From Lachnospiraceae bacterium (GTDB lineage Bacteria > Bacillota > Clostridia > Lachnospirales > Lachnospiraceae): a stretch of 38,686 bases of DNA. The stretch is taken from positions 1 through 38,686 of the forward strand of contig DNUZ01000005.1 of assembly GCA_003507655.1 (NCBI GenBank), in the 5' to 3' direction. A program made the position numbers and the translations under genes. Position 1 is the stretch's first letter. Each line of letters opens with the position of its first letter. Under the pieces are notes generated by a model. It searched no databases and had not been told where the DNA came from. It worked only from the letters and a program-made list of their open reading frames with translations. Shown here one piece after another: positions 8,317-15,239 of this stretch.

Positions 8317-9241
8317 TGAAAATACAACACCGCTTCTTACGGTAGATCATCTGAAACAGTATTTTAAGGTAAGCGGCAGCTTTACCGTCAAAGCCGTGGA
8401 AGATGTCAGCTTTAAGATTTATCCGGGCGAAACCTACGGATTAGTAGGCGAATCCGGTTCCGGAAAATCCACAATAGGACGAAGCATTATCCGTCTGTAT
8501 GATCCGACCGCAGGAGAAATCCAATTCAACGGTTTAGATATCAGTGGAAAGATGAGTAAGTCAGACAGCCAGACACTCCGCACGCAGATGCAGATGATCT
8601 TTCAGGACCCGATGGCTTCTTTGAATCCGCGAAAAAAAGTAGAAGATATCATCGGAGAAGGTCTTGATATCCATCATAAATGCAAAAATAAAGAAGAGCG
8701 GGATGAGATGGTCAAAGCAATTTTAGCAAAAGTAGGTCTTGCACCGGAGCATGCGACCCGTTATCCGCACCAGTTTTCCGGTGGTCAGAGACAGAGGATC
8801 GGAATTGCAAGAGCCCTGATCATGAATCCGAAGCTGATCATTGCAGATGAATGTATTTCTGCACTGGATGTATCCATTCAGGCACAGGTAGTCAACCTGA
8901 TGAAGGATATCCAGCAGGAAACAGGCACAGCCTACCTGTTCATTGCTCACGATCTGTCTATGGTAAAATATATCTCGGATCGTATCGGAGTTCTGCACTT
9001 AGGACATTTGCTAGAGACAGGAACCACGGATGAAATTTTTGAAAATCCGATCCATCCATATACGAAAAGCCTGCTTTCAGCGATCCCGACACCGAATCCG
9101 ATTGTAGAAAAGACAAGGGCAGCAGAAAGCTATGACTATGCAACGTCCGGAATTGATTATACACTTGGAACGGAGCATCATGTTGGAGGTACACATTATG
9201 TGAAGTGTACGGACGAAGAGTTTGCGAAGTGGAATGTGTAA
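8306..9241 (+). CDS. oppF: Oligopeptide ABC transporter ATPase OppF
   Basis: 311 aa, the second ATPase of the importer and last gene of the operon. AGGAGG (8291-8296) lies nine nt before the ATG, inside the oppD end, which suggests coupled translation. Walker A is GESGSGKS (residues 48-55). The Q-loop reads IFQDPMASLNPRKKV, the signature FSGGQRQRIGIARAL, Walker B LIIADECISALDVSIQ, and the H-loop FIAHDLSMVKYISDRIGV. The C-terminal oligopeptide domain is present (ENPIHPYTKSLLSAIPTPNP). The stop is followed by a short TTATAAAT-type repeat and a strong terminator. Confidence 0.95.
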   Translation: MKIDENTTPLLTVDHLKQYFKVSGSFTVKAVEDVSFKIYPGETYGLVGESGSGKSTIGRSIIRLYDPTAGEIQFNGLDISGKMSKSDSQTLRTQMQMIFQDPMASLNPRKKVEDIIGEGLDIHHKCKNKEERDEMVKAILAKVGLAPEHATRYPHQFSGGQRQRIGIARALIMNPKLIIADECISALDVSIQAQVVNLMKDIQQETGTAYLFIAHDLSMVKYISDRIGVLHLGHLLETGTTDEIFENPIHPYTKSLLSAIPTPNPIVEKTRAAESYDYATSGIDYTLGTEHHVGGTHYVKCTDEEFAKWNV

Positions 9242-9244
9242 TAT

Positions 9245-9262
9245 CTTATAAATCTTATAAAT
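9245..9262 (+). repeat. Two-unit CTTATAAAT tandem after oppF
   Basis: CTTATAAAT occurs twice in direct tandem three bases after the oppF stop. It resembles the longer 8-nt-period array found directly after hemW (21103-21174). Confidence 0.5.
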
Positions 9263-9271
9263 AGGAAAAGG

Positions 9272-9320
9272 ACAGTCACACCAGATTGAATTTTGATGAG
9301 ATTTGGGTGTGGCTGTTTTT
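9272..9320 (+). terminator. opp operon terminator
   Basis: ACAGTCACACC (9272-9282) pairs with GGTGTGGCTGT (9306-9316), an 11-bp stem with one G-U pair, followed by TTTTT to 9320. Confidence 0.88.
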
Positions 9321-9366
9321 CGTTGGAGTGTAAAACTCAGGGGGGACAGAATTTGATAAAGAAGCA

Positions 9367-9594
9367 TTGCAAAATAATTTAAAAGAAATTCCATTAGGAT
9401 ACGAATTGGCGGAGATAGATTCAGATATGAATTTGATTATGAATATGTTGCTTACAAAGTTGACAGTGAAGCAAACACTATTAGAGGATAGAGATAAACA
9501 ACTCGGTATTTGGAGAGAATGGACTATTTATTTTTGGGTGCATTATGACGATACAACTAATATAACATTGAACTTACTCAAAACGGATTTTTAA
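9367..9594 (+). CDS. Small unrecognised ORF, possibly a gene remnant
   Basis: 75 codons from a TTG at 9367. There is no convincing ribosome site. The frame is open upstream to a stop at 9331 and would add FDKEALQ-type residues without offering a start. The translation is acidic with hydrophobic stretches (LIMNMLLTKLTVKQTLLEDRDKQ; REWTIYFWVHYDD) and matches no family I recognise. It ends 23 nt before the next gene and is AT-rich like it. It may be a real small protein of the same unit, or the 3' remnant of a larger gene whose 5' part is gone. Confidence 0.35.
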   Translation: MQNNLKEIPLGYELAEIDSDMNLIMNMLLTKLTVKQTLLEDRDKQLGIWREWTIYFWVHYDDTTNITLNLLKTDF

Positions 9595-9617
9595 TTTAAT
9601 TGCAAGGAGGCTTTTAT

Positions 9618-10250
9618 ATGTCGATGAATATTAGCGGATTAGGTAATTCCTATAATGGTGTCAATACAAATAGTAAACAATATAAGGCATTGGAAGAAAA
9701 CGGCTGGTTGTCAGGAGTAATTCAAAACGAAGCCATGATGTCACCAGAAGAAAAAATGATATATGAAATATTCGGTGGAAGGGACACCATTATTAAGAAT
9801 TTGATGAAACAGTTTGATTCGGATGGTGATTTACTGAATTCAAATGGAGTGCCAGGCATGGATGTTACTGGAAAAGACACATCGTGGCAGAAACTCACAA
9901 GTGTATCGGAAGAATATCGCCAAAAAATGTTTGATAATGTGAAGCGAGAATTTATCCAAGAAAAAGGTATTTCAAATGGTGATACAACTAAGCGTTCAGA
10001 TGTTTTCAGAGATTATCAGTTAAGCGTTAGTAAAGATAAACGCTTAAGCGGTACGTGGACTTTAGAACAATATGAAGGACAGTATCGAGCAGCTATGTAT
10101 GCAGCAGTGAAATCAGCTAATCCAAATTGGAAACCAGGGCAAATATTTGACACAAGTATTCTTGATAATGTCACAAGAGAAGCGGTGGAAGCTACACTTG
10201 TTCAAAATGGCAATAGAATAGTTCGTAATTCTATTGATGTATCCGTATAG
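9618..10250 (+). CDS. Unrecognised 210-aa protein
   Basis: The start ATG is fixed by AAGGAGG (9604-9610) seven nt upstream. The product is soluble, with no signal peptide or membrane helix. The N-terminus is Gly/Asn/Ser-rich (MNISGLGNSYNGVNTNSKQY). An EF-hand-like acidic loop FDSDGDLLNSNG lies near residue 75, but it lacks the glutamate expected at position 12 of a true EF-hand. The C-terminal half is helical and charged (YRQKMFDNVKREFIQEKG; WTLEQYEGQYRAAMYAAVKSANPNWKPG). The N-terminal GNS-type motif loosely recalls uncharacterised DUF3879-type proteins of Firmicutes, but I am not sure of this. It belongs to the accessory block between opp and rpsT and has a degenerate octamer repeat after its stop. 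Confidence 0.7.
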   Translation: MSMNISGLGNSYNGVNTNSKQYKALEENGWLSGVIQNEAMMSPEEKMIYEIFGGRDTIIKNLMKQFDSDGDLLNSNGVPGMDVTGKDTSWQKLTSVSEEYRQKMFDNVKREFIQEKGISNGDTTKRSDVFRDYQLSVSKDKRLSGTWTLEQYEGQYRAAMYAAVKSANPNWKPGQIFDTSILDNVTREAVEATLVQNGNRIVRNSIDVSV

Positions 10251-10252
10251 AA

Positions 10253-10292
10253 TATCAGAACTTCCAATTTGTAGAGCTGATAATATATGAAA
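10253..10292 (+). repeat. Degenerate 8-nt-period repeat after the 210-aa gene
   Basis: Five consecutive octamers begin two bases after the stop codon: TATCAGAA, CTTCCAAT, TTGTAGAG, CTGATAAT, ATATGAAA. The clear member is TTGTAGAG at 10269-10276, which recurs at 11900-11907 and 12488-12495. Confidence 0.35.
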
Positions 10293-10348
10293 AGTGTAAC
10301 GGGGTGCAAAAAGCATACCGGAAAAAAATTATTAAGGCATCAATTCTT

Positions 10349-10437
10349 TACGAATTTTGTTGTAATACAACTTTTTTCGGAATATATACATTGCATAATA
10401 TAACAAATTCGTAGTATACTAATTCCGAAAAAAGTTG
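10349..10437 (+). repeat. Nested inverted repeats around the ATPase promoter
   Basis: CAACTTTTTTCGGAAT (10368-10383) and ATTCCGAAAAAAGTTG (10422-10437) form a perfect 16-bp inverted repeat separated by 38 nt. A second, offset pair is TACGAATTTTGTT (10349-10361) with AACAAATTCGTA (10402-10413), matching except for one extra T. The promoter of the ATPase lies between the 16-bp arms. A third copy of the half-site core, TTTTTTTCGGAGG (10445-10457), contains the ribosome site. A pair of operator arms or a mobile-element scar are both possible. Confidence 0.75.
10391..10420 (+). promoter_or_regulatory. Promoter of the AAA/DUF4143 ATPase
   Basis: TTGCAT (10391-10396), an 18-nt spacer, TATACT (10415-10420). 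The predicted start near 10427 lies inside the right arm of the 16-bp inverted repeat. Confidence 0.6.
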
Positions 10438-10463
10438 CAAAACATTTTTTTCGGAGGTGTATC

Positions 10464-11720
10464 ATGGAAATTGTAAGAGATAGATATTTAAATAAACTAC
10501 TGGAACGAAAAGAAAATGGTCTTGTAAAAGTAGTAACCGGAATCAGAAGATGCGGAAAATCATATTTATTGTTTCATTTGTATAGAAATAAGCTACTATC
10601 TATGGGTGTTGCAAAAGACCATATTATTGCTTTAGCGCTGGATGATATTGCAAATATTGAATATAGAGAGGCTATTAAACTGTACAATTATGTAAAAGAC
10701 AATATTAAAGATGATGAAATGCACTATGTCTTTTTGGATGAAATCCAGATGATGAACAGTAACTTCACGGATCTTATCAATGGGCTTCTTCATATTGAAA
10801 ATCTGGACATATATGTAACCGGAAGTAATTCGAAGTTTCTTTCTAGTGATATTCTGACAGAATTTAGAGGACGCGGAGATGAAATTCGTGTATATCCATT
10901 ATCTTTTGCAGAATTTTGTACTGCCTATGATAATAAGAACGAGGCTTGGAAGGATTATTATACTTATGGGGGACTGCCATTGATTCTTTCTCGAAAGACT
11001 GATGAACTAAAAGCAGAATATTTGATTTCACTCTTTAATAATATCTATCTAAAAGATATTAAAGAACGTAACAGCATAAAGACAGATGATGAATTAGATA
11101 TACTGGTAGATATCGTTGCTTCAGCAACAGGTTCATTGACAAATCCGACTAAGATTTCTAACTCTTTTAAAAGCATGAGTCAAAAATCGTTATCAGATAA
11201 GACCATCAAATTATATTTAGATTATCTATCTGATGCTTTTCTCATTGAGAAATCAGTACGATTCGATGTGAAAGGGAAAAAATATATTAATACTCCTGCA
11301 AAGTACTATTTTGAGGATGTTGGCTTAAGAAATGCCCGCTTAAATTTCAGACAACAAGAAGAGAATCATATTATGGAAAATATCATCTATATAGAGCTTA
11401 GAAGCCGTGGTTATCGTGTTGATGTAGGTGTTGTAGAAGTTTATGAGACATCAAATTCAGGAAAAAGAGAAAAAAAGCTTCTGGAAATAGATTTTATTGC
11501 TAATAAAGGGGATAAGAAATACTATATCCAATCTGCATTTGAAATGACATCTCCTGAAAAAATAGTACAGGAAAAAAAGTCATTGACCAAATTAAATGAC
11601 TTTTTCAAAAAAATTATAGTTGTGAAAGATGATATCAAACCGAATACTGATGAACAAGGTATCATAACAGTCGGAATCTTTGATTTCTTGCTGAATGACA
11701 ATATACTGGAGCAAATCTAA
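10464..11720 (+). CDS. AAA family ATPase with DUF4143 domain
   Basis: 418 aa. The N-terminal AAA_14-type ATPase carries Walker A GIRRCGKS (residues 26-33), Walker B HYVFLDEIQ (about 87-95) and the sensor-like YVTGSNSKFLSSD. The conserved block EFRGRGDEIRVYPLSFAEF follows. The C-terminal DUF4143 domain includes KTIKLYLDYLSDAFLIEKSVRFDVKGKKYINTP-type sequence and a nuclease-like end with LEIDFIANKGDKKYYIQ, which has the D/E...Q/K spacing seen in restriction-endonuclease folds. The family is abundant in anaerobes; its cellular role is not established, and defence or toxin-like roles have been suggested only by context. The start is set by TCGGAGG eight nt upstream. It stands alone with its own promoter. 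Confidence 0.9.
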   Translation: MEIVRDRYLNKLLERKENGLVKVVTGIRRCGKSYLLFHLYRNKLLSMGVAKDHIIALALDDIANIEYREAIKLYNYVKDNIKDDEMHYVFLDEIQMMNSNFTDLINGLLHIENLDIYVTGSNSKFLSSDILTEFRGRGDEIRVYPLSFAEFCTAYDNKNEAWKDYYTYGGLPLILSRKTDELKAEYLISLFNNIYLKDIKERNSIKTDDELDILVDIVASATGSLTNPTKISNSFKSMSQKSLSDKTIKLYLDYLSDAFLIEKSVRFDVKGKKYINTPAKYYFEDVGLRNARLNFRQQEENHIMENIIYIELRSRGYRVDVGVVEVYETSNSGKREKKLLEIDFIANKGDKKYYIQSAFEMTSPEKIVQEKKSLTKLNDFFKKIIVVKDDIKPNTDEQGIITVGIFDFLLNDNILEQI

Positions 11721-11785
11721 ATATTTCAATTTTAAGGAACTTCCTGTATAATTCAAGTATAAGGAATTCCAAGAAAGAAGGTTGA

Positions 11786-11872
11786 GAAAAAACTTTAGTT
11801 GTAGGTATTGATGTAGGCAGCGAAACCCATTATGCAAGGGCTTTTGACTAGAGAGGTTCGGAGATTTGATAT
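11786..11872 (+). pseudogene. IS110-family transposase N-terminal remnant
   Basis: The frame reads EKTLVVGIDVGSETHYARAFD, then a TAG at 11849-11851, then RGSEI and another stop. GIDVGS with the following THYARAFD is the N-terminal DEDD-domain opening of IS110-type transposases. No intact reading frame follows. Further coding-like pieces downstream may be debris of the same or another element: KRIVESFTVPTLNAAG at about 11893-11941, and TVIKSLKTGEISIENLE ending at the TAG near 12093. The 390 nt between the ATPase stop and 12111 hold no intact gene. Confidence 0.65.
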
Positions 11873-12110
11873 GAGGACAGCGTAGTACAGAGAAGAGAAT
11901 TGTAGAGTCATTTACAGTTCCTACTCTTAATGCAGCAGGAGCTTTTAGTCTTGTATTGCCAAAGAGATGTAGATTAGATAAACTGTGACAAATTCGGTAT
12001 TTTCAATGGTTTGCGGAGAATTTGATAACAAAATATAACAGTTATTAAATCTCTTAAAACAGGTGAAATCTCAATCGAAAATTTGGAGTAGTAATGAGAG
12101 GGAATGAAAA

Positions 12111-12479
12111 ATGAATGTAAAGGAATTTTGGAAAGTCATTCTTGCGCAAGATGAGAACGCAATTAGAAAATATTTTCATGAAGATGCTTATATAAACTGG
12201 CATTGTACAAATGAACATTTTAATGTTGATGAGTTTATTATTGCCAATTGTGAGTATCCGGGAGACTGGGATGGCGTTGTTGAAAGAATAGAACGAATGA
12301 ATGATTTAACCATTACAGTCACATCTGTTTATCCCAAAGATAGGAGTACTTTTTTTCATGTGACATCATTTATTAAGACAGCAAATAACAAGATTATTTC
12401 AATGGATGAATATTGGGCTGATGATGGAGATGCTCCGCAATGGAGAAAAGATAAACACATTGGAAGTTCAATTTACTAA
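12111..12479 (+). CDS. NTF2/SnoaL-like small protein
   Basis: 122 aa, apparently intact. The N-terminus NVKEFWKVILAQDENAIRKYFHEDAYINWH is the typical opening of SnoaL-like/NTF2-fold proteins, in which a helix pair precedes a curved sheet. The rest follows the pattern: EFIIANCEYPGDWDGVVERIE, then TVTSVYPKDRSTFFHVTSFIK, then KIISMDEYWADDG. The fold binds small ligands or acts as a small enzyme in many settings, so no substrate can be named. A GAGAGG ribosome site lies nine nt before the ATG. It is the only intact gene in the decaying stretch 11.7-13.9 kb, and a frameshifted S51 peptidase starts 46 nt after its stop. Confidence 0.75.
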   Translation: MNVKEFWKVILAQDENAIRKYFHEDAYINWHCTNEHFNVDEFIIANCEYPGDWDGVVERIERMNDLTITVTSVYPKDRSTFFHVTSFIKTANNKIISMDEYWADDGDAPQWRKDKHIGSSIY

Positions 12480-12519
12480 ATTCCGGCTTGTAGAGTTGGA
12501 AAAATCGGAAGTTTGGGAG
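12480..12519 (+). repeat. Degenerate octamer repeat between two genes
   Basis: Octamers ATTCCGGC, TTGTAGAG, TTGGAAAA, ATCGGAAG, TTTGGGAG follow the NTF2-like stop codon, and the last one runs into the ribosome site of the S51 gene. Confidence 0.35.
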
Positions 12520-12525
12520 GAGAAT

Positions 12526-13169
12526 ATGAGCACATATATTTTAACAAGTATGTTTCCTGATGGGATACACGGAAAGAATCGTGAGCTGTTTCAAACCCTG
12601 GTGACCCAACGGAAAAGTTTTGCGTTTGTCGCATCCGAATTTGAAAAGGATCATGGTACGACAGATTGCTATTTTCATCTTTTTCTGAATATGCTTGAAG
12701 AAAGCGGAATTTATTTTGAAAATTCGTATGTTCTTGACGGACGCATGGATGCAGCTGAAGCAAGGAAGTCAGTCTCTAAGGCGGATGTGGTCTGGCTGGC
12801 AGGAGGTGATACGCCTGTACAGTACGCCTATTTGGTGAAATATGGTCTGGATGATACTATTCGGAAGCACCCGGGTCTTATCATTGGAATGAGTGCAGGC
12901 TCCATCAATTTGGGAAGACAGCCATATGCACATTAACGTGCCGCCACAATGAATTAGAAATCTATAACGCATTAGGGTGTGTAGACATTTCGGTCGAGCC
13001 GCATTTTGACCACCAAAATGTAACTGATGAACTGATGCAATTGTCGAAAGAGTACATCATATATGGTCTGTGTGATGACAGCGTGATCGTTTGTTCCGAT
13101 GAAAAAAAGGAATTTTATGGGGAAGTATATAAGCTGAGCAACGGAACAATGGAACAGCTGGAAACTTGA
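12526..13169 (+). pseudogene. S51-family peptidase (peptidase E-like), frameshifted
   Basis: The first frame from ATG 12526 (GGGAGGAGA upstream) gives 136 aa with VVWLAGGDTPVQ and the nucleophile motif GMSAGS (Ser about residue 123), then stops at 12934-12936. The rest continues in another frame: TLTCRHNELEIYNALGCVDISVEPHFDHQN and on to a TGA at 13167-13169. EPHFD supplies the catalytic His of this Ser-His peptidase family. The two parts join if one base is gained or lost around 12918-12926. The total would be about 214 aa, slightly below the usual 220-240. The decayed surroundings favour a genuine mutation, although a sequencing error would look the same. Confidence 0.8.
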
Positions 13170-13211
13170 CAACTTGAGATTTGCAGAGTTGTAGAAATTC
13201 TATTTATAAAC
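13164..13211 (+). repeat. Degenerate octamer repeat after the S51 pseudogene
   Basis: Units ACTTGACA, ACTTGAGA, TTTGCAGA, GTTGTAGA, AATTCTAT, TTATAAAC run in register across the stop codon and towards the GNAT fragment. Confidence 0.4.
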
Positions 13212-13224
13212 GGAGAGAATTGTT

Positions 13225-13377
13225 ATGATTGAAATTAGAAAAGTTAGAAATGGCGATGAAAGAAGTTTGGCTTTTGTTCAAGCGGAAAGCTGGAAGGCAG
13301 CATTCAAAAATATATTGTCACAGGAAACTATAAAGGCGAGCATCCTCCACAGGGTTGTCCATTGCAAGAGCATTTAG
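13225..13377 (+). pseudogene. GNAT acetyltransferase, truncated after about 38 codons
   Basis: ATG 13225 follows CGGAGAG. MIEIRKVRNGDERSLAFVQAESWKAAFKNILSQETI is the standard N-terminal strand-helix-helix of a GNAT acetyltransferase. After about position 13336 the frame enters unrelated sequence and stops at 13375-13377. The acetyl-CoA-binding R/Q-x-x-G-x-G/A segment is absent, so the product cannot be an active enzyme. Confidence 0.7.
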
Positions 13378-13512
13378 CACACACTCTGAATCAGGTGTGG
13401 TCGTTAGCCCTTCCTCTGCCTTTACATCTATGAATCTGTAGCTACATGACCTTGGTGGAAATAAGAGTACTATCGCATGGAGTTGTTGTAACTTTATAGA
13501 CCATTGTACCAA
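13318..13512 (-). pseudogene. Unrecognised minus-strand coding-like fragment
   Basis: On the minus strand 64 codons read without a stop and include RFIDVKAEEGLTTTPDSECV and LNALAMDNPVEDARLY, which looks like real protein sequence. The reading ends at the junction with the truncated GNAT gene. No start signal was recognised. It may be a piece of a mobile-element gene that landed in the GNAT gene. I do not recognise the family. Confidence 0.3.
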
Positions 13513-13605
13513 TGGTTAAAATACAGGATTTTTTGTGCAAAATATATAAGAAAGTATAGAGAGACTATTAAGGATGATGAATCAGACTTGATTGGGGATG
13601 AGAAA

Positions 13606-13760
13606 ATGTTATTTGTATATTATCCCAAATGTTCAACCTGCCAGAAGGCTAAAAAGTGGCTGGATGAGCATAATATAAATTAGTTGTAAATGGCGGTACT
13701 GTGCTGGTTGGCTTTAAGGAAGCAGAGTGGTCTGAAAAACTGAGGATAACTGTAAGATGA
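13606..13760 (+). pseudogene. ArsC/Spx-like reductase with internal deletion
   Basis: MLFVYYPKCSTCQKAKKWLDEH (13606 on) is the N-terminus of the ArsC/Spx/MgsR family with its CxxC redox pair, and it stops at 13681-13683. One frame over, NGGTVLVGFKEAEWSEKL (about 13689-13742) is the family's C-terminus. About 80 central residues are missing between them, so this is an internally deleted gene. Confidence 0.65.
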
Positions 13761-13862
13761 TATGTGAATATTTACGCTAAAACGGATTATTAAACACAAA
13801 TTTACTGAGGTTCATTGGAATATCTAAGAAGTAGTTCTGCGACACAACCTGTTTCAGACAAT

Positions 13863-13892
13863 AAAAAAATCACCAGCATGACGGTACTGGTG
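13863..13892 (-). terminator. rpsT terminator
   Basis: On the minus strand CACCAG pairs with CTGGTG (plus-strand positions 13887-13892 and 13871-13876), extended by two weaker pairs. Seven T residues follow on that strand (A-run at plus 13863-13869). Confidence 0.8.
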
Positions 13893-13926
13893 GTTTCTTT
13901 ATCATAAATATCTATTTTCTACCGGA

Positions 13927-14190
13927 TTAAGCCATCTTGTTAACAGCGAGTGTTAAACGGGAAACTTTTCTAGCAGCGGTGTTTTTATGATATACACCTT
14001 TTGTAGCAGCTCTGTTGATCTGACCGATAGCAGCTTTTAAAGCCTCTTCAGCAGCAGCTTTATCTTTTGCTGCGATAGCTGCCTCTACTTTCTTAATAGA
14101 TGTCTTAACAGCAGATTTGATAGATTTGTTTCTAGCAGTTCTTTTCTCAGTTACTAAGATTCTTTTCTTTGCTGATTTAATGTTAGCCAA
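13927..14190 (-). CDS. rpsT: Ribosomal protein S20
   Basis: 87 aa, the normal S20 length, a basic helical protein bound to 16S rRNA. The start is a TTG at 14190-14188: GGAGGTG lies six nt upstream, and the product then begins MANIKSAKKRILV, the universal S20 N-terminus. A longer frame from further upstream would run through the ribosome site. A UUG start is also known for E. coli rpsT. The C-terminal half shows the helix pattern KAAIGQINRAATKGVYHKNTAARKVSRL. The gene is divergent from gpr, has a near-consensus promoter, an 80-nt structured leader and a clear terminator. Confidence 0.97.
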   Translation of the reverse strand: MANIKSAKKRILVTEKRTARNKSIKSAVKTSIKKVEAAIAAKDKAAAEEALKAAIGQINRAATKGVYHKNTAARKVSRLTLAVNKMA

Positions 14191-14230
14191 TCTGTACACC
14201 TCCAATGATTCTGAATTGTTTTACATGATT

Positions 14231-14265
14231 GTTACATCAAAGCGGACACGGAGCGCTAATGTAAA
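14231..14265 (-). promoter_or_regulatory. Candidate stem-loop in the rpsT leader
   Basis: In the rpsT transcript, GTTTACATTAG (plus 14265-14255) can pair with CTTTGATGTAAC (plus 14242-14231) to give about 10 bp with one bulged U. It lies within the first 40 nt of the 80-nt leader. A role in S20 autoregulation is inference only. Confidence 0.35.
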
Positions 14266-14276
14266 CATACTATTAC

Positions 14277-14305
14277 ATTTTAGGTCATCCCCTATTATCT
14301 GTCAA
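14277..14305 (-). promoter_or_regulatory. rpsT promoter
   Basis: On the minus strand TTGACA (plus 14305-14300), a 17-nt spacer and TAAAAT (plus 14282-14277). The predicted start is near 14270. Confidence 0.85.
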
Positions 14306-14363
14306 TACATAAAATCCGCTTTTTTGCAAAAAATAGAAGAAAATCAACAGGAGTGATAAGAAA

Positions 14364-15239
14364 ATGTTTCAGGTAAGAACCGATTTAGCGTTAGAAACAA
14401 AAGAAAAGTTTGAAGAGGACAACGTCGAACTGAAGGGTGTGCGAATCCATGAAGAAGAGCGTGGAGAGAATATTAAGATTACGGAAGTGATCATAGAAAC
14501 GGAAAACGGAGCAAAGAGTATGGGAAAACCAAGAGGCTCCTATATCACGATAGAAGCGCAGGAAATGACAGACGGCGATGACGGATATCACAGGGAAATA
14601 TCTGAAGAATTAGCAAAAGTGCTGCGGGGAATGATCCCTGTGAACAGGGAGGAATTGTCTGTCTTAGTGGTAGGACTTGGAAACCGTGAGATAACGCCGG
14701 ACGCACTCGGACCGCGGGTGGCGGATAACATGATGATCACAAGGCATGTGATCCGTGAATTTGGAAAATATGCGTTGGGTGCAGAGCATAGCAATCTGAT
14801 CAGCAGTATCGTACCGGGGGTCATGGCACAGACCGGAATGGAGAGCTTAGAGATCATCCGGGGAGTCATCCGGGAGACAGAGCCGGATTGTATCGTAGCT
14901 GTGGACGCATTAGCGGCAAGAAGTGTGAAACGGCTGAACCGGACCATTCAGATCACCAATACCGGAATCAATCCGGGCTCAGGCGTGGGAAACCACAGAC
15001 ATGGGCTGAACCGTGAGAGTGTCGGGATTCCGGTGATCGCGATCGGAGTTCCGACCGTGGTAGATGCGGCTACCATTGTCAACGATGCCATCAGCGGTTA
15101 CTACGAAGAAGTGGACTGCACCCTGAACTCCTTTTTTGTAACGCCAAAAGATATTGATGAATCCATTAAAAGACTGAGTTTTACCATATCAGAAGGACTG
15201 AATCTGGCATTTGAAAAAACAGCCTGTACAAATTCTTAG
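14364..15239 (+). CDS. gpr: Germination protease GPR (spore protease)
   Basis: 291 aa. GPR degrades small acid-soluble spore proteins when the spore germinates. The sequence starts MFQVRTDLALETKE (prepropeptide region) and carries VVGLGNREITPDALGPRVADNMMITRH, SSIVPGVMAQTGMES, CIVAVDALAARSVKRLNRTIQITNTGINPGSGVGNHR and IGVPTVVDAATIV, all typical of the family. The ATG follows AGGAG with a ten-nt gap. It lies directly upstream of spoIIP, the order known from Bacillus. Expression in the forespore under sigma-G is expected from the family; no convincing sigma-G promoter was found in the 173 nt shared with rpsT. Confidence 0.96.
   Translation: MFQVRTDLALETKEKFEEDNVELKGVRIHEEERGENIKITEVIIETENGAKSMGKPRGSYITIEAQEMTDGDDGYHREISEELAKVLRGMIPVNREELSVLVVGLGNREITPDALGPRVADNMMITRHVIREFGKYALGAEHSNLISSIVPGVMAQTGMESLEIIRGVIRETEPDCIVAVDALAARSVKRLNRTIQITNTGINPGSGVGNHRHGLNRESVGIPVIAIGVPTVVDAATIVNDAISGYYEEVDCTLNSFFVTPKDIDESIKRLSFTISEGLNLAFEKTACTNS

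Noticed and set aside
12915..12936. Programmed frameshift in the S51 peptidase gene
   Set aside because: No slippery heptamer or downstream stem-loop, and the neighbouring genes are clearly decaying.
14266..14272. CATACTA as a sigma-G/F -10 element for gpr
   Set aside because: No matching -35 at 17-18 nt upstream, and it lies inside the rpsT promoter start region.
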